Source: Pseudomonadota bacterium (lineage in GTDB: Bacteria; Pseudomonadota; Gammaproteobacteria; Burkholderiales; Ferrovaceae). From it: 64,000 nucleotides of DNA. Under the pieces are notes generated by a model that ran no database searches, was not told the DNA's origin, and was given only the letters and a program-made list of their open reading frames with translations. The position numbers and the translations under genes are program-made. The stretch covers positions 1 to 64,000 of the forward strand of contig JAGWIJ010000003.1 in the NCBI GenBank assembly GCA_028873535.1. Direction: 5' to 3'. Shown piece by piece: positions 56,529-64,000 of this stretch (positions are counted from its first letter, which is position 1; the number at the start of each line of letters is the position of its first letter).

Positions 56529-56564
56529 AAAAAAACCTGCAGCCACAAGCTGCAGGTTTTTTTT
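56529..56564 (+). terminator. Strong rho-independent terminator, bidirectional
   Basis: Seven A, then CCTGCAGC (56536-56543), loop CACAA, GCTGCAGG (56549-56556) and eight T (56557-56564). The perfect eight-pair stem flanked by A- and T-tracts works on both strands, ending the porin transcript and the convergent outer-membrane gene at 56595. Confidence 0.93.
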
Positions 56565-56594
56565 CGGGTGCGCGCCGGATAGCGGCGTGGCGCT

Positions 56595-57512
56595 TCAGAA
56601 CGGTGCGCGAGCGGTGACCTGCCAGGCATTGTTGAATGTGCGAAAGCCGCCGATCGTCTTCTGATAGCCGGCGCCGATGGCGAAATGCAGGCGGTCGATC
56701 AGGGGAAAGCGGCCCAGCACCAGGCCTGCGGTGAGCATGGTCTGGTTTTTTCCGTCGTTGGGGCCGCCCGCGAAGTGGGTGAATTGCGTTTCGATCTCAG
56801 GCCACCACACTTCGCTGATGTGGGCCTGGAAAGCCGTGTTCCAGACGATGGGTTCGCCCAGCAGTGCCATGTTGCGGTCAGGTACCGAGATCGACAGTGT
56901 CGACTGGATGTCGTAGCCGTGCTCGCGCGTCCCCCAGCCCTTGCCGGCAGCAAGGGTGGGCGTGAAGATGTAGTGACCGGTGGTGATGGCGGAATCGCCG
57001 CTGGGCACGCTGACGCCCATGAATCCCGTCACGATGTAGTTCCCATTCTCCTCGTTGGCGGCGCTGACCCGATACTTGAGCAGGAAGGTGTCGTCGGCGA
57101 AGCCCTGGGTGGACTTGCCGTGCGGACCGCGGATGACCTGGTAGCCGGGTTCGCCCACGATGAGTTCGGTGTTCGGCGACGTGATCAGTTCCAGGCCTTT
57201 GCCCAGACCTTCGTTCATCGCGCTGACGCCCGCCGATCGGTATTGCCACTGTTGATCGAAGCGGAATTCCTGTTCGAGGCGTGGCGTCACGGTGACGACC
57301 GGCGTCATCCAGTGTGGTTGGGATTCCTTGGCGGCGTCCGAGCGCGTGAACCACGCGCTATCGCCATCGGCGGCCGACGCCGCTGGTGCGTCGGCCGCGG
57401 CCGCCAGCGTGCTCATACAGGACATGAGCGACAGGCTCAACGCCAGCGGTGCGCGACGCCGACGGTGTGAGAGCGGCATATGGACGGAAGAATCAAGGGT
57501 CGACATGGTCAT
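56595..57512 (-). CDS. Uncharacterised outer-membrane beta-barrel protein
   Basis: A 305-residue protein from ATG 57512 (GGA five bases before it), with a signal peptide (LALSLSLMSCMSTLAAAA) and a series of alternating beta-strands ending in ARAPF, with terminal Phe as in BamA clients. Motifs such as TPVVTVTPRLEQEFRFDQQ and LSISVPDRNM do not identify a family with confidence; it looks like a 10-14 strand transporter-like barrel (phenol-degradation MetA or similar families are possible). It is transcribed alone towards the terminator at 56529. Confidence 0.6.
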   Translation of the reverse strand: MTMSTLDSSVHMPLSHRRRRAPLALSLSLMSCMSTLAAAADAPAASAADGDSAWFTRSDAAKESQPHWMTPVVTVTPRLEQEFRFDQQWQYRSAGVSAMNEGLGKGLELITSPNTELIVGEPGYQVIRGPHGKSTQGFADDTFLLKYRVSAANEENGNYIVTGFMGVSVPSGDSAITTGHYIFTPTLAAGKGWGTREHGYDIQSTLSISVPDRNMALLGEPIVWNTAFQAHISEVWWPEIETQFTHFAGGPNDGKNQTMLTAGLVLGRFPLIDRLHFAIGAGYQKTIGGFRTFNNAWQVTARAPF

Positions 57513-57648
57513 CGGTTCCAAGGGCTGGCAGAGAAGGCGAAATTATAAATATATATAACGAGTGACGTTCATAAAATATTGCGATACAGGTATATGCAAC
57601 GTGCACTGAAGAATGTGCTATTCCGGGTTTCTTGGTTTGTGATGGACG

Positions 57649-59055
57649 TCATGATTTCCGGCGCGACTGATGGCTTGCCCGGAATGCGATGCGCACGCCG
57701 CTCATGACGCTGAGCACACTGGTGTTGAGATAGCCCGCGGAGAGGCCGTCCTCGACGCGGCTATGGAGCACGCCGCCATAGAAGTCGATGTTGTCGTCAT
57801 AGCGATAGTCGGCCACCAGCGAGAAGGCGTTCTCGATGCCGCTGCACGCTGCCGAAATGCTGCTACTGCAGTCGGCCGACCTGTCGGTGGCGTAGCTGTT
57901 CTGCCTGTAGTGGTACACGGCGCCCATCAGAGCGATCTCCTGAGTAAGCGCATACTTTGCTCCTGCCCAACTGACACCAAGGACCTTCGCCTTGGCAAAG
58001 CTGGTGGTGTTGAGCGAGCCGATGGCATAGCCGCCAATCGTGCTGGCTCCCACTGCGACGTACGGCAAAGTGCTGTCGGGCGTCGAATACACGATCGCCT
58101 CGTAGCCGCCGAACACCGTCCAGTCATCCCATTCGGAACGGGCCATCAGCGACACGCTGCGCGTGTCGGCCACGTCGGCGGCCAGCGAATTGGCCAAGGT
58201 CAGGCCCTGCCTCTGAAGGACGGTCAGTTGCGCGGTGGTCGGCGACCAGGACCCCAGCGAAATGGCGTCGCGCTTGTTGGTGTAGGTCAGGTCGGCCGAA
58301 AGCCCGGCGTGGGAGGCGCCGATATTGAATTGGTAGCCCTGCCCCCCCACTTCCTGGCCACTGGCCTGGTACTGCGCGCCGAAGCGCACCGGACCGAGCC
58401 CGCTGACATAGCGCGCGGAATTGTTCAGGCGGTTGTATTCGGAATAGCCGCCGCCCGCCGCTGATGAGGAAAAGCCGATCAGCGAAAAGGCGTAGGACCC
58501 GGCCAGCGGGTCGTAGGCCAGGACGTTGTCGTACAGCAGCCCATTCTGGCGCCCCAGCGTGAGGGTGCCGAAGCGCTTCGAGGACACTCCGGCCCAGGCC
58601 GCGGCACTGAACAGTTGGCCGGCCTGGCTGGAATCACCGTTCGCCGACTGCGCTGCCAGAGCGACGCCGTTGTTCTGCAGCAGCGAGTGCGGTCCGTTGG
58701 CGATCTCGCCGCTCAGCGGACTGAAACGCGTCTCCAGTGTGAACAGGCCGCTGAGATCCTCGCTGAAGGCGTGCGTGCCTTTGACGCCCAGGCGCGTCTG
58801 CGAAAGTCCGTTAGGGGCGAGTCCGGTCACCGCACTGCCGCTGTTCTTCGAGACGCCGAAGCCCACGCCTTGGGCGAAGTAGTCGCTGGCGTTGGCGCCA
58901 TGCGACTGGTAGGCGACACCGATGTCGACCACGCCGTAGAGGGTGATGCTCTGCCAGCTGGGCGGCGAGGCGGGTTCGTCGGCCAGCGCGATGGCGGGCG
59001 CTGGACTGTTGAGGGCCGCCGCCAGGAGGGCGACCGGCAGGGGCGTGCGGGACAT
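57649..59055 (-). CDS. Gram-negative porin with atypical C-terminal extension
   Basis: A 468-residue Porin_4-type protein: signal peptide LPVALLAAALNSPAPAIALA, opening strand SITLYGVVDIGVAYQS, and LSQTRLGVKGTHAFSEDLSG and WAGVSSKRFGTLTLGRQ motifs. The last strand MSGVRIAF ends in the usual Phe, but ten more residues (RASHQSRRKS) follow before the stop. That tail would displace the Bam recognition residue and may be a read-on after a lost stop. It is on the same strand as the 56595 gene, separated by a 136-base AT-rich gap. Confidence 0.85.
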   Translation of the reverse strand: MSRTPLPVALLAAALNSPAPAIALADEPASPPSWQSITLYGVVDIGVAYQSHGANASDYFAQGVGFGVSKNSGSAVTGLAPNGLSQTRLGVKGTHAFSEDLSGLFTLETRFSPLSGEIANGPHSLLQNNGVALAAQSANGDSSQAGQLFSAAAWAGVSSKRFGTLTLGRQNGLLYDNVLAYDPLAGSYAFSLIGFSSSAAGGGYSEYNRLNNSARYVSGLGPVRFGAQYQASGQEVGGQGYQFNIGASHAGLSADLTYTNKRDAISLGSWSPTTAQLTVLQRQGLTLANSLAADVADTRSVSLMARSEWDDWTVFGGYEAIVYSTPDSTLPYVAVGASTIGGYAIGSLNTTSFAKAKVLGVSWAGAKYALTQEIALMGAVYHYRQNSYATDRSADCSSSISAACSGIENAFSLVADYRYDDNIDFYGGVLHSRVEDGLSAGYLNTSVLSVMSGVRIAFRASHQSRRKS

Positions 59056-59131
59056 GTTCGGAGTTCTCTGGCGTGCTGGTGCCAGCCAATATAGCGATTT
59101 GTTTTATGCACCAGAAAGAATAAAAAATTTA

Positions 59132-59159
59132 TTGAATATCCTTAAAAAGAATATATATG
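59132..59159 (+). promoter_or_regulatory. Possible sigma-70 promoter upstream of mtnB
   Basis: TTGAAT (59132-59137) and TATATG (59154-59159) with a 16-base spacer lie in an AT-rich island about 147 bases before the mtnB ATG. No SAM-riboswitch-like structure was recognised in the leader. The same island must also serve the divergent porin. Confidence 0.35.
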
Positions 59160-59306
59160 GCGCTGGGGCTGCGTCCGTCCGGCCTGCCAGATCCGGCTTG
59201 GCGGGGCCGCTGTCCGCCTTGTCACCTTGCAATGTGGCTGTCATCTGCCTGTACTAGGCTCGAACGCTCTGCGGTGCCTGTCACCGGTTTGCCATGGATG
59301 TGCTCG

Positions 59307-59951
59307 ATGTCTTCAGCCGCCGCACCCCTCCAGCCGGAAGATGCCCTGACCGCTCCTGCCCGGCAGACCTTGATCGTGCTGGGGCGCGAACTCGCCGCCC
59401 TGGGCATGCTGCCTGCCACCAGCGGTAACCTCTCGCTGCGCATCGCGCCCGGGCGCGCACTGATGACGTGCTCGGGCTGCGACAAGGGCTTGCTCGGCAT
59501 GGACGACTTCCTGCTCGGCGAGATCGCGGCTGCGCCGCCTGCGGGTGCCTCCGCCGAGGCGCCGCTGCATCTGGCTTTGTACCGGCAGTTCGCCGATGCC
59601 GCATGCGTGCTGCATGTGCACTCGCGTGCCTCCGCCGTGCTGTCGCGTCTGGCACTGGCAGCCGCCCAGTCCGAACTCAGACTGCAGGGCTGGGAACTGC
59701 AGAAGGCCATCGCCGGGCAGGTCTCGCACGAGGCGGTGCTGGCACTGCCGGTGTTTGCCAACGACCAGGACACCGCACGGCTGGCGGATGCCGTGGCCGC
59801 GCGCCTGGCCGGAGCTGTGCAGCCGTATGCCTATCTGCTGGCCGGACACGGCCTGTATGCCTGGGGGCGCGACGCCGCCGAGGCGCGCCGACACGTGGTG
59901 GCACTCGACGTGCTGCTGCAGAGCGAACTCGACCTGAGGAATGCCGCATGA
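59307..59951 (+). CDS. mtnB: Methylthioribulose-1-phosphate dehydratase
   Basis: A 214-residue class II aldolase family enzyme: GMLPATSGNLSLRI, CSGCDKGLLG, zinc ligands His103 and His105 in VLHVHSRAS and His181 in LLAGHGLYAWG. It dehydrates 5-methylthioribulose-1-phosphate in methionine salvage. ATG 59307 has GGA eight bases upstream; an ATG at 59298 is also in frame. The stop overlaps mtnD (ATGA). Confidence 0.92.
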   Translation: MSSAAAPLQPEDALTAPARQTLIVLGRELAALGMLPATSGNLSLRIAPGRALMTCSGCDKGLLGMDDFLLGEIAAAPPAGASAEAPLHLALYRQFADAACVLHVHSRASAVLSRLALAAAQSELRLQGWELQKAIAGQVSHEAVLALPVFANDQDTARLADAVAARLAGAVQPYAYLLAGHGLYAWGRDAAEARRHVVALDVLLQSELDLRNAA

Positions 59952-60499
59952 CCTGGCTTACCGTCCATCCCGAACACGATGCCGGCACCCGCCTGCTGGC
60001 GAGCAGCGACGCCAGCGTGATTGCCGGCGAACTGCAACGCCGCGGCGTGCGCTTCGAACGGCCCGCAGGGCTGGAGGCACTGCCGGCCGGAGTCACCGTC
60101 GAGCAGGCGCTGGCGGCCTGCGGCGCGCTGATCGCGCGCCAGAAGGCCGTGCACGGCTACACCGTGGTCGATGCGGTCAGTGTCCACCCGGATCTGCCCG
60201 GCCTGGAGCAGGCGCGCGCCAAATTCCTGTCGGAACATACCCATGCCGAAGACGAGGCACGGCTGATGGTGGACGGCGCCGGAACCTTCTATCTGCGTGC
60301 CGCTGGCGAGGTACTGGTGCTGGAGCTGTGTGCCGGGGACCTGATCAGCGTGCCCCAGGGAATGCGGCACTGGTTCGACATGGGCGCCCGTCCGCGCTTC
60401 ACGGCGGTGCGCCTGTTCACGCGTCCCGATGGCTGGATCGGCAGCTTTACCGGCGATGCCATCGCCGAACGCTTTCCACGCTACGCTGGGGCGGCATGA
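59948..60499 (+). CDS. mtnD: Acireductone dioxygenase
   Basis: A 183-residue cupin: metal ligands His97, His99 and Glu103 in HTHAEDE and His141 in GMRHWFDMG, matching the ARD/ARD-prime family. With iron it makes the methionine precursor 2-oxo-4-methylthiobutyrate; with nickel it makes methylthiopropionate and CO. Translationally coupled to mtnB and mtnC by ATGA overlaps. Confidence 0.94.
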   Translation: MTWLTVHPEHDAGTRLLASSDASVIAGELQRRGVRFERPAGLEALPAGVTVEQALAACGALIARQKAVHGYTVVDAVSVHPDLPGLEQARAKFLSEHTHAEDEARLMVDGAGTFYLRAAGEVLVLELCAGDLISVPQGMRHWFDMGARPRFTAVRLFTRPDGWIGSFTGDAIAERFPRYAGAA

Positions 60500-61170
60500 G
60501 CGTACGCGCCGTGCTGGTGGACATCGAAGGCACCACGTCTTCGCTGTCCTTCGTGCACGACACCCTGTTTCCCTACGCCGACCGCCTCCTCGACGACTTC
60601 GTGCACGCGCACCCGGGCCTGCCCGAAGTGGCGGCCGCACTGGCCGCTGCGCGCGCCGCCGAACCCGATCGCGCGCCGCTGACGGTGCTGCACGACTGGA
60701 TCGCCGCCGATCGTAAAGTCACCGAACTCAAGAGCCTGCAGGGCGCGATCTGGCGCGCCGGCTACATCGCTGGCGAGTTGCATGGCCATCTGTGGCCCGA
60801 CAGCGCGCCCGCCTTGCAGGCCTGGGCGGCACGCGGCCTGCAGCTGGCGGTGTTCTCCTCGGGTTCGGTGGCCGCCCAGCAGCTGCTGTTCGGCCACAGC
60901 ACGGCAGGCGACTTGCGGCCGCTGTTCAGCGCCTGGTTCGACACGCATATCGGCGCCAAGCGCGATCCGCAGGCCTACCGCGCCATCGTGGCGGCGCTCG
61001 GGATGCCGGCCGCTGACATCCTGTTCCTGTCCGACGTGGTCGAGGAACTCGACGCGGCACGTGCCGCCGGGCTGCGCACCTGCTGCATCGAGCGCGGCGA
61101 GGACGGGCTGCCGCCGGCACACTCGCACGCGCGCGCCGCCGATCTGGCCAGCGTGCCGGGCCTGGGCTGA
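60496..61170 (+). CDS. mtnC: Enolase-phosphatase E1
   Basis: A 224-residue HAD-superfamily enzyme: VDIEGTTSSLSFVHD (nucleophile Asp9 and Glu11), VFSSGS motif 2, AKRDPQAY with the Lys and LFLSDVVEELDAA motif 4. It converts 2,3-diketo-5-methylthiopentyl-1-phosphate to acireductone, the substrate of MtnD. The ATG overlaps the mtnD stop. It converges on trpC with 43 bases between, containing a small GC hairpin (GCGCC-GCC-GGCGC at 61173-61185). Confidence 0.94.
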   Translation: MSVRAVLVDIEGTTSSLSFVHDTLFPYADRLLDDFVHAHPGLPEVAAALAAARAAEPDRAPLTVLHDWIAADRKVTELKSLQGAIWRAGYIAGELHGHLWPDSAPALQAWAARGLQLAVFSSGSVAAQQLLFGHSTAGDLRPLFSAWFDTHIGAKRDPQAYRAIVAALGMPAADILFLSDVVEELDAARAAGLRTCCIERGEDGLPPAHSHARAADLASVPGLG

Positions 61171-61213
61171 ACGCGCCGCCGGCGCATGTCGGGCAGCGCG
61201 CGCCCGGCGCCGC

Positions 61214-62008
61214 TCAGGCGCCGAACAGGTCGGCCAGCGCCTGCCCTGGACTGGGCTGACGCATGAAGGCTTCGCCCACCAGGAAGGCGTGCACGCCGGC
61301 GTCGCGCATGCGGCGCACGTCGGCCGCGGCCAGGATGCCGCTTTCGGTGACCAGCAGACGGTCCGGGGGCACCCGTGCCTGCAGGTCCAGTGTGGTCTGC
61401 AGATCGGTGGCGAAGCTGCGCAGATTGCGGTTGTTGATGCCGATCAGCGACGTCGGCAGATGCAGGGCGCGTTCGAGTTCGTCGGCGTCGTGCACCTCGA
61501 CCAGGATCGCCATATGCTGCTCGCGCGCGTGAATGGCGAGCTCCATCATCAGGCCATCGTCGAGCGCGGCCACGATCAGCAGGATGCAGTCGGCGCCCAG
61601 GGCGCGCGCTTCCAGCACCTGGTAGGGATCGACCATGAAGTCCTTGCGCAGCACCGGCAGGGCGCAGGCAGCGCGTGCCTGCACCAGGTACTGCGGCGCG
61701 CCCTGGAAATAGTCGCGGTCGGTGAGCACCGACAGGCAGGCGGCGCCGTGCGCTGCGTAGTCGGCGGCAATGGCTGCCGGATCGAAGTCCTCGCGCAGCA
61801 CGCCGCGGCTGGGGCTGGCCTTTTTGATCTCGGCAATCACCGCCGGCCTGCCAAGTGCGATGCGCGCGCGCAGCGCGCCCTCGAAGTCGCGCACCGGACC
61901 CTGCGCCGCGGCCAGGGCCGCCAGTTCGCTGTCCGGGCGCTGCGCACGGTCGCGCCGCACTTCGGCGTGCTTGGTGGCGATGATGCGTTTGAGGATATCG
62001 TCGGGCAT
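61214..62008 (-). CDS. trpC: Indole-3-glycerol phosphate synthase
   Basis: A 264-residue TIM barrel: [21 protein letters not shown] at the N-terminus (abbreviated; catalytic Lys), [23 protein letters not shown] and VTESGIL. It closes the indole ring of tryptophan. It is single-domain (not fused to TrpF), as usual for Betaproteobacteria. It follows trpD by 13 bases. Confidence 0.95.
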   Translation of the reverse strand: MPDDILKRIIATKHAEVRRDRAQRPDSELAALAAAQGPVRDFEGALRARIALGRPAVIAEIKKASPSRGVLREDFDPAAIAADYAAHGAACLSVLTDRDYFQGAPQYLVQARAACALPVLRKDFMVDPYQVLEARALGADCILLIVAALDDGLMMELAIHAREQHMAILVEVHDADELERALHLPTSLIGINNRNLRSFATDLQTTLDLQARVPPDRLLVTESGILAAADVRRMRDAGVHAFLVGEAFMRQPSPGQALADLFGA

Positions 62009-62021
62009 CTCGGTGCAGGCC

Positions 62022-63056
62022 TCAGTGGTGCGCGAACATGGCGATGAAGGCATCCAGGCGGCGGCCGGCCTCGCCCGAATCGATGGCGTCGCGCGCGCGC
62101 GCGATGCCGGCCAACAGGGAGTCGGTGAGGTCGGCGGCGTAGATGGCCGCGCCGGCATTGAGCAGCACGATATCGCGCGCCGGGCCTGCCTCGCCGCCCA
62201 GCACGGTGCGCACCAGCCGCGCCGACTGCTCGGCATTCTCGATGCGCAGCCGTGTCAGCGGCGCCGGACTGAAGCCCAGCTCCTGCGGCGTGACCATGTA
62301 TTCGGCAACCTCGCCGTGACGCAGTTCGGCGATCCGGGTGGGCCCCGAAATGCTGATCTCGTCGAGCCCGTCCAGTCCATGCACCACCAGCACGTGCCGG
62401 CTGCCCAGACGCTGCAGCACGCGTGCCATCAGGCCGGTCAGCGCCTCGTCGTAGACGCCCAGCACCTGGCACGGCGCGCCGGCCGGATTGGTGAGCGGCC
62501 CCAGCAGATTGAACACGGTGCGCACGCCCAGCTCGCGCCGGATCGGTGCGGCATGCTTCATCGCAGCGTGATGCTGGGGCGCGAACATGAAGCCAACGCC
62601 AAGCCGGTCCAGGCTATCCGCCACGGTCTGCGGCGTGGCGCGGCTGAGATCGGCGCCGAGCGCCTCCAGCACGTCGGCGCTGCCGGTCAGGGACGACACC
62701 GAGCGGCCGCCGTGCTTGGCCACGCGCGCGCCGGCAGCGGCCGCCACGAAGGCCGCCGTGGTCGAGATGTTGAAGGTGCCCAGGCCGTCGCCGCCGGTGC
62801 CGCAGGTATCGACCAGATTGCGCTGGTCGCCGGTCTCGACCTTGAGCGACAACTCGCGCATCACCTCGGCCGCGGCGGCCACTTCGGTCACCGTCTCACC
62901 CTTGCTGCGCAGCGCGACGATCAGGCCAGCCGTCTGCACCGGCGTGAGTTCGCCCTGCATCACGGCGCGCATCATGGCCAGCATTTCCTCGCGATTCAGG
63001 TCTTCGCGGTGGATCAGGCGGTTCAGCGTGCGCGCGGGAACGAAGGGGGCGCTCAT
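62022..63056 (-). CDS. trpD: Anthranilate phosphoribosyltransferase
   Basis: A 344-residue enzyme: PRPP-binding GTGGDG at 86-91, [21 protein letters not shown] (abbreviated), [20 protein letters not shown] and [10 protein letters not shown]. It joins anthranilate to PRPP. The usual neighbour trpG is not upstream; the place is taken by an OsmC gene whose stop overlaps the trpD start (ATGA at 63053-63056). Confidence 0.95.
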   Translation of the reverse strand: MSAPFVPARTLNRLIHREDLNREEMLAMMRAVMQGELTPVQTAGLIVALRSKGETVTEVAAAAEVMRELSLKVETGDQRNLVDTCGTGGDGLGTFNISTTAAFVAAAAGARVAKHGGRSVSSLTGSADVLEALGADLSRATPQTVADSLDRLGVGFMFAPQHHAAMKHAAPIRRELGVRTVFNLLGPLTNPAGAPCQVLGVYDEALTGLMARVLQRLGSRHVLVVHGLDGLDEISISGPTRIAELRHGEVAEYMVTPQELGFSPAPLTRLRIENAEQSARLVRTVLGGEAGPARDIVLLNAGAAIYAADLTDSLLAGIARARDAIDSGEAGRRLDAFIAMFAHH

Positions 63057-63487
63057 GCGGCGCCGCCCACGTCCACGAGCGTGAAGTCGTGGGTGATGGT
63101 GGCGGTCTTGGCCAGCATGATCGAGGCCGAGCAGTACTTCGTGGCCGACAGGTCGATGGCGCGCTTCACCTGTTCGGTCCTCAGGCCGCTGCCGCTCACG
63201 GTGAAATGCATATGGATGCGCGTGAACACCTTGGGATCGGTCTCGGCGCGCTCGGCCTCGATCTCGACCACGCAGTCGCGCACATCCGCGCGCGAGCGCT
63301 TGAGGATCAGGACCACGTCAAAACAGGTGCAGCCGCCGGTGCCCATCAGCACCAGTTCCATCGGCCGTGGCGCCAGATCGCGCCCGCCGGCCTCCGGTGC
63401 GCCATCCATCATGGCGACGTGGCCGCTTCCCGATTCACCCAGGAAGCTCATGCCTTCGCTGCCCAGCCACTTCACTCTTGCCTTCAT
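63053..63487 (-). CDS. OsmC/YhfA-family thiol protein
   Basis: A 144-residue OsmC-fold protein: RPMELVLMGTGGCTCFD with Cys53 and Cys55 and SATKYCSASIML with Cys119, the pair that in Ohr/OsmC reduces organic hydroperoxides. The shorter YhfA-like group to which this belongs is less well understood. It is the promoter-proximal gene of an OsmC-trpD-trpC unit. Confidence 0.88.
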   Translation of the reverse strand: MKARVKWLGSEGMSFLGESGSGHVAMMDGAPEAGGRDLAPRPMELVLMGTGGCTCFDVVLILKRSRADVRDCVVEIEAERAETDPKVFTRIHMHFTVSGSGLRTEQVKRAIDLSATKYCSASIMLAKTATITHDFTLVDVGGAA

Positions 63488-63572
63488 TGCCACCGACCCC
63501 TGATGTTCCGCTGTCTGTCGAACAGCGATTATAGGCAGGCCGGGGCAGCCACCGGTAGGCGCAATGCCGCGT

Positions 63573-63600
63573 GCCGGCACCCGCGCGCGCGGGTGCCGGC
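63573..63600. repeat. 28-bp perfect inverted repeat
   Basis: GCCGGCACCC (63573-63582), then GCGCGCGC, then GGGTGCCGGC (63591-63600): the whole 28 bases are self-complementary. No T-run follows on either strand. It lies 86 bases upstream of the OsmC start and would form a very stable hairpin or serve as a dimeric protein site. Confidence 0.7.
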
Positions 63601-63688
63601 GGCACCTTGACGGCCCTGTCTGTTGCCAGTCATGTGCAATCGTAAGCAAATGTGACGCCTCAAGTGTGCCGGCTATGTCATTGTTGGA

Positions 63689-63740
63689 TTTACACGACTT
63701 TACAAAATTCTTTACCCATTGAGCAATGCGGAAGGGTAAA
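63689..63740. promoter_or_regulatory. Cluster of TTTAC boxes with inverted partner
   Basis: TTTACA at 63689 and 63699, TTTACCC at 63711 and its complement GGGTAAA at 63734 lie in 52 bases, with CATTG/CAATG nested between the last two. The arrangement of direct and inverted copies in an AT-rich stretch suggests a regulator-binding region in front of the RNA candidate at 63741. Confidence 0.4.
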
Positions 63741-63815
63741 GTAGTGCCCAGGAGTTACCTCCTCCTTTGGTGTTAGGTTTGACGCAGTCCAGCGAACTGG
63801 GCTGCGTTTTTTTTT
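63741..63815 (+). ncRNA. Candidate small RNA with anti-Shine-Dalgarno stretch and intrinsic terminator
   Basis: No reading frame ends at this terminator, so the transcript stopping here is probably non-coding. The visible 3-prime part has AGGAG (63750-63754) able to pair with CTCCT inside CCTCCTCCTTT (63758-63768), then a terminator. The 5-prime end is not defined. Small RNAs with exposed CCTCC loops are known in other Proteobacteria; relation to any named family is unproven. An alternative is a leader or attenuator for the gene at 63991, but a separate promoter lies between. Confidence 0.45.
63782..63815 (+). terminator. Rho-independent terminator
   Basis: ACGCAGTCCAG (63782-63792), loop CGAA, CTGGGCTGCGT (63797-63807; one T-G wobble pair) and nine T in all (63807-63815). 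The orientation is plus strand. No plus-strand CDS lies between 61170 and this point. Confidence 0.88.
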
Positions 63816-63921
63816 GAACACTTGGCGACGGCCTCGAAGCCGGCGCCGCACGGCGCCCTCAGGTGCTGAACCGAAATGGCGGCTGCTGCCGGGCCGGGCG
63901 ATCCGCCGGCACGAGACCGCA

Positions 63922-63951
63922 TTGACAGTCTGGCTGCGTCTGCGCTAGAAT
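63922..63951 (+). promoter_or_regulatory. Strong sigma-70 promoter
   Basis: Perfect -35 TTGACA (63922-63927), 18-base spacer, -10 TAGAAT (63946-63951). The ATG at 63991 is 40 bases downstream, leaving a leader of about 32 bases, as expected for a highly expressed housekeeping gene. Confidence 0.8.
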
Positions 63952-63990
63952 CCTGGATTACTTCGGATATATACATCCCCCAACGCCGTC

Positions 63991-64000
63991 ATGAAGACCT
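63991..64000 (+). CDS. Start of a gene cut by the window end, possibly rplM (ribosomal protein L13)
   Basis: Only ATGAAGACCT is seen, giving Met-Lys-Thr. Betaproteobacterial L13 begins MKTFSAK, and the strong promoter directly upstream suits a ribosomal operon, but ten bases cannot prove this. Confidence 0.3.

Overview
The window is a GC-rich chromosomal segment of a Gram-negative bacterium, most likely a betaproteobacterium close to Rhodocyclales, Nitrosomonadales or Burkholderiales. The evidence is the fmdB - DUF502 - aspS - nudB gene order, two trimeric porins of the betaproteobacterial Porin_4 type, Coq7-type ubiquinone synthesis, and an exopolysaccharide (EPS) locus of the kind that accompanies exosortase A (XrtA/PEP-CTERM). 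The taxon is inferred from gene content only.

Positions 1-36712 form one large EPS locus. The minus strand, from 36712 down to 3786, encodes the initiating sugar phosphotransferase, the envelope components EpsE/EpsF/EpsG, the XrtA-associated outer-membrane protein and ATPase, and an amino-sugar block (WbpD, WbpB, WbpE and TviB/WbpA-type enzymes, plus an epimerase, a second aminotransferase and a PglD-like acetyltransferase). It continues with the XrtA-type deacetylase, a Wzm/Wzt ABC exporter, six glycosyltransferase genes (one a fusion of two GT4 enzymes), a Wzy/ligase-like protein, two more deacetylases and a formyltransferase. Most neighbours overlap by 1-8 bases (ATGA, GTGA, TGATG). Two secreted proteins lie on the plus strand. 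One is a TIG plus beta-helix protein behind a near-consensus sigma-54 promoter (971-2659). The other is a 1393-residue protein with a dimethylformamidase-beta-like domain and three DUF4082 repeats (24931-29112), placed in the middle of the minus-strand genes. No exosortase gene and no PEP-CTERM tail occurs in the window, so the exosortase part of the system, if present, lies outside it.

Positions 37394-45410 hold housekeeping genes (fmdB family, DUF502, aspS, nudB, argB, a Zn aminopeptidase, coq7) around a three-gene bufferin-type RiPP operon: a DUF2282 precursor, a DUF692 multinuclear iron oxidase and a DUF2063 partner. This family is linked to copper-binding modified peptides.

Positions 45491-54938 carry a sensor kinase, a sigma-54-activating response regulator, a tripartite RND efflux system and a DUF190 PII-like protein, in effect one continuous unit. 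An 18-bp perfect palindrome lies upstream. Two porins and an uncharacterised outer-membrane barrel follow (55109-59055), with a strong terminator at 56529-56564.

Positions 59307-64000 hold mtnB-mtnD-mtnC (methionine salvage), a convergent OsmC-trpD-trpC unit, and a 500-bp gap. The gap contains a 28-bp palindrome, TTTAC boxes, a candidate terminated small RNA with an anti-Shine-Dalgarno stretch, and a strong sigma-70 promoter for a gene starting at 63991 (possibly rplM).
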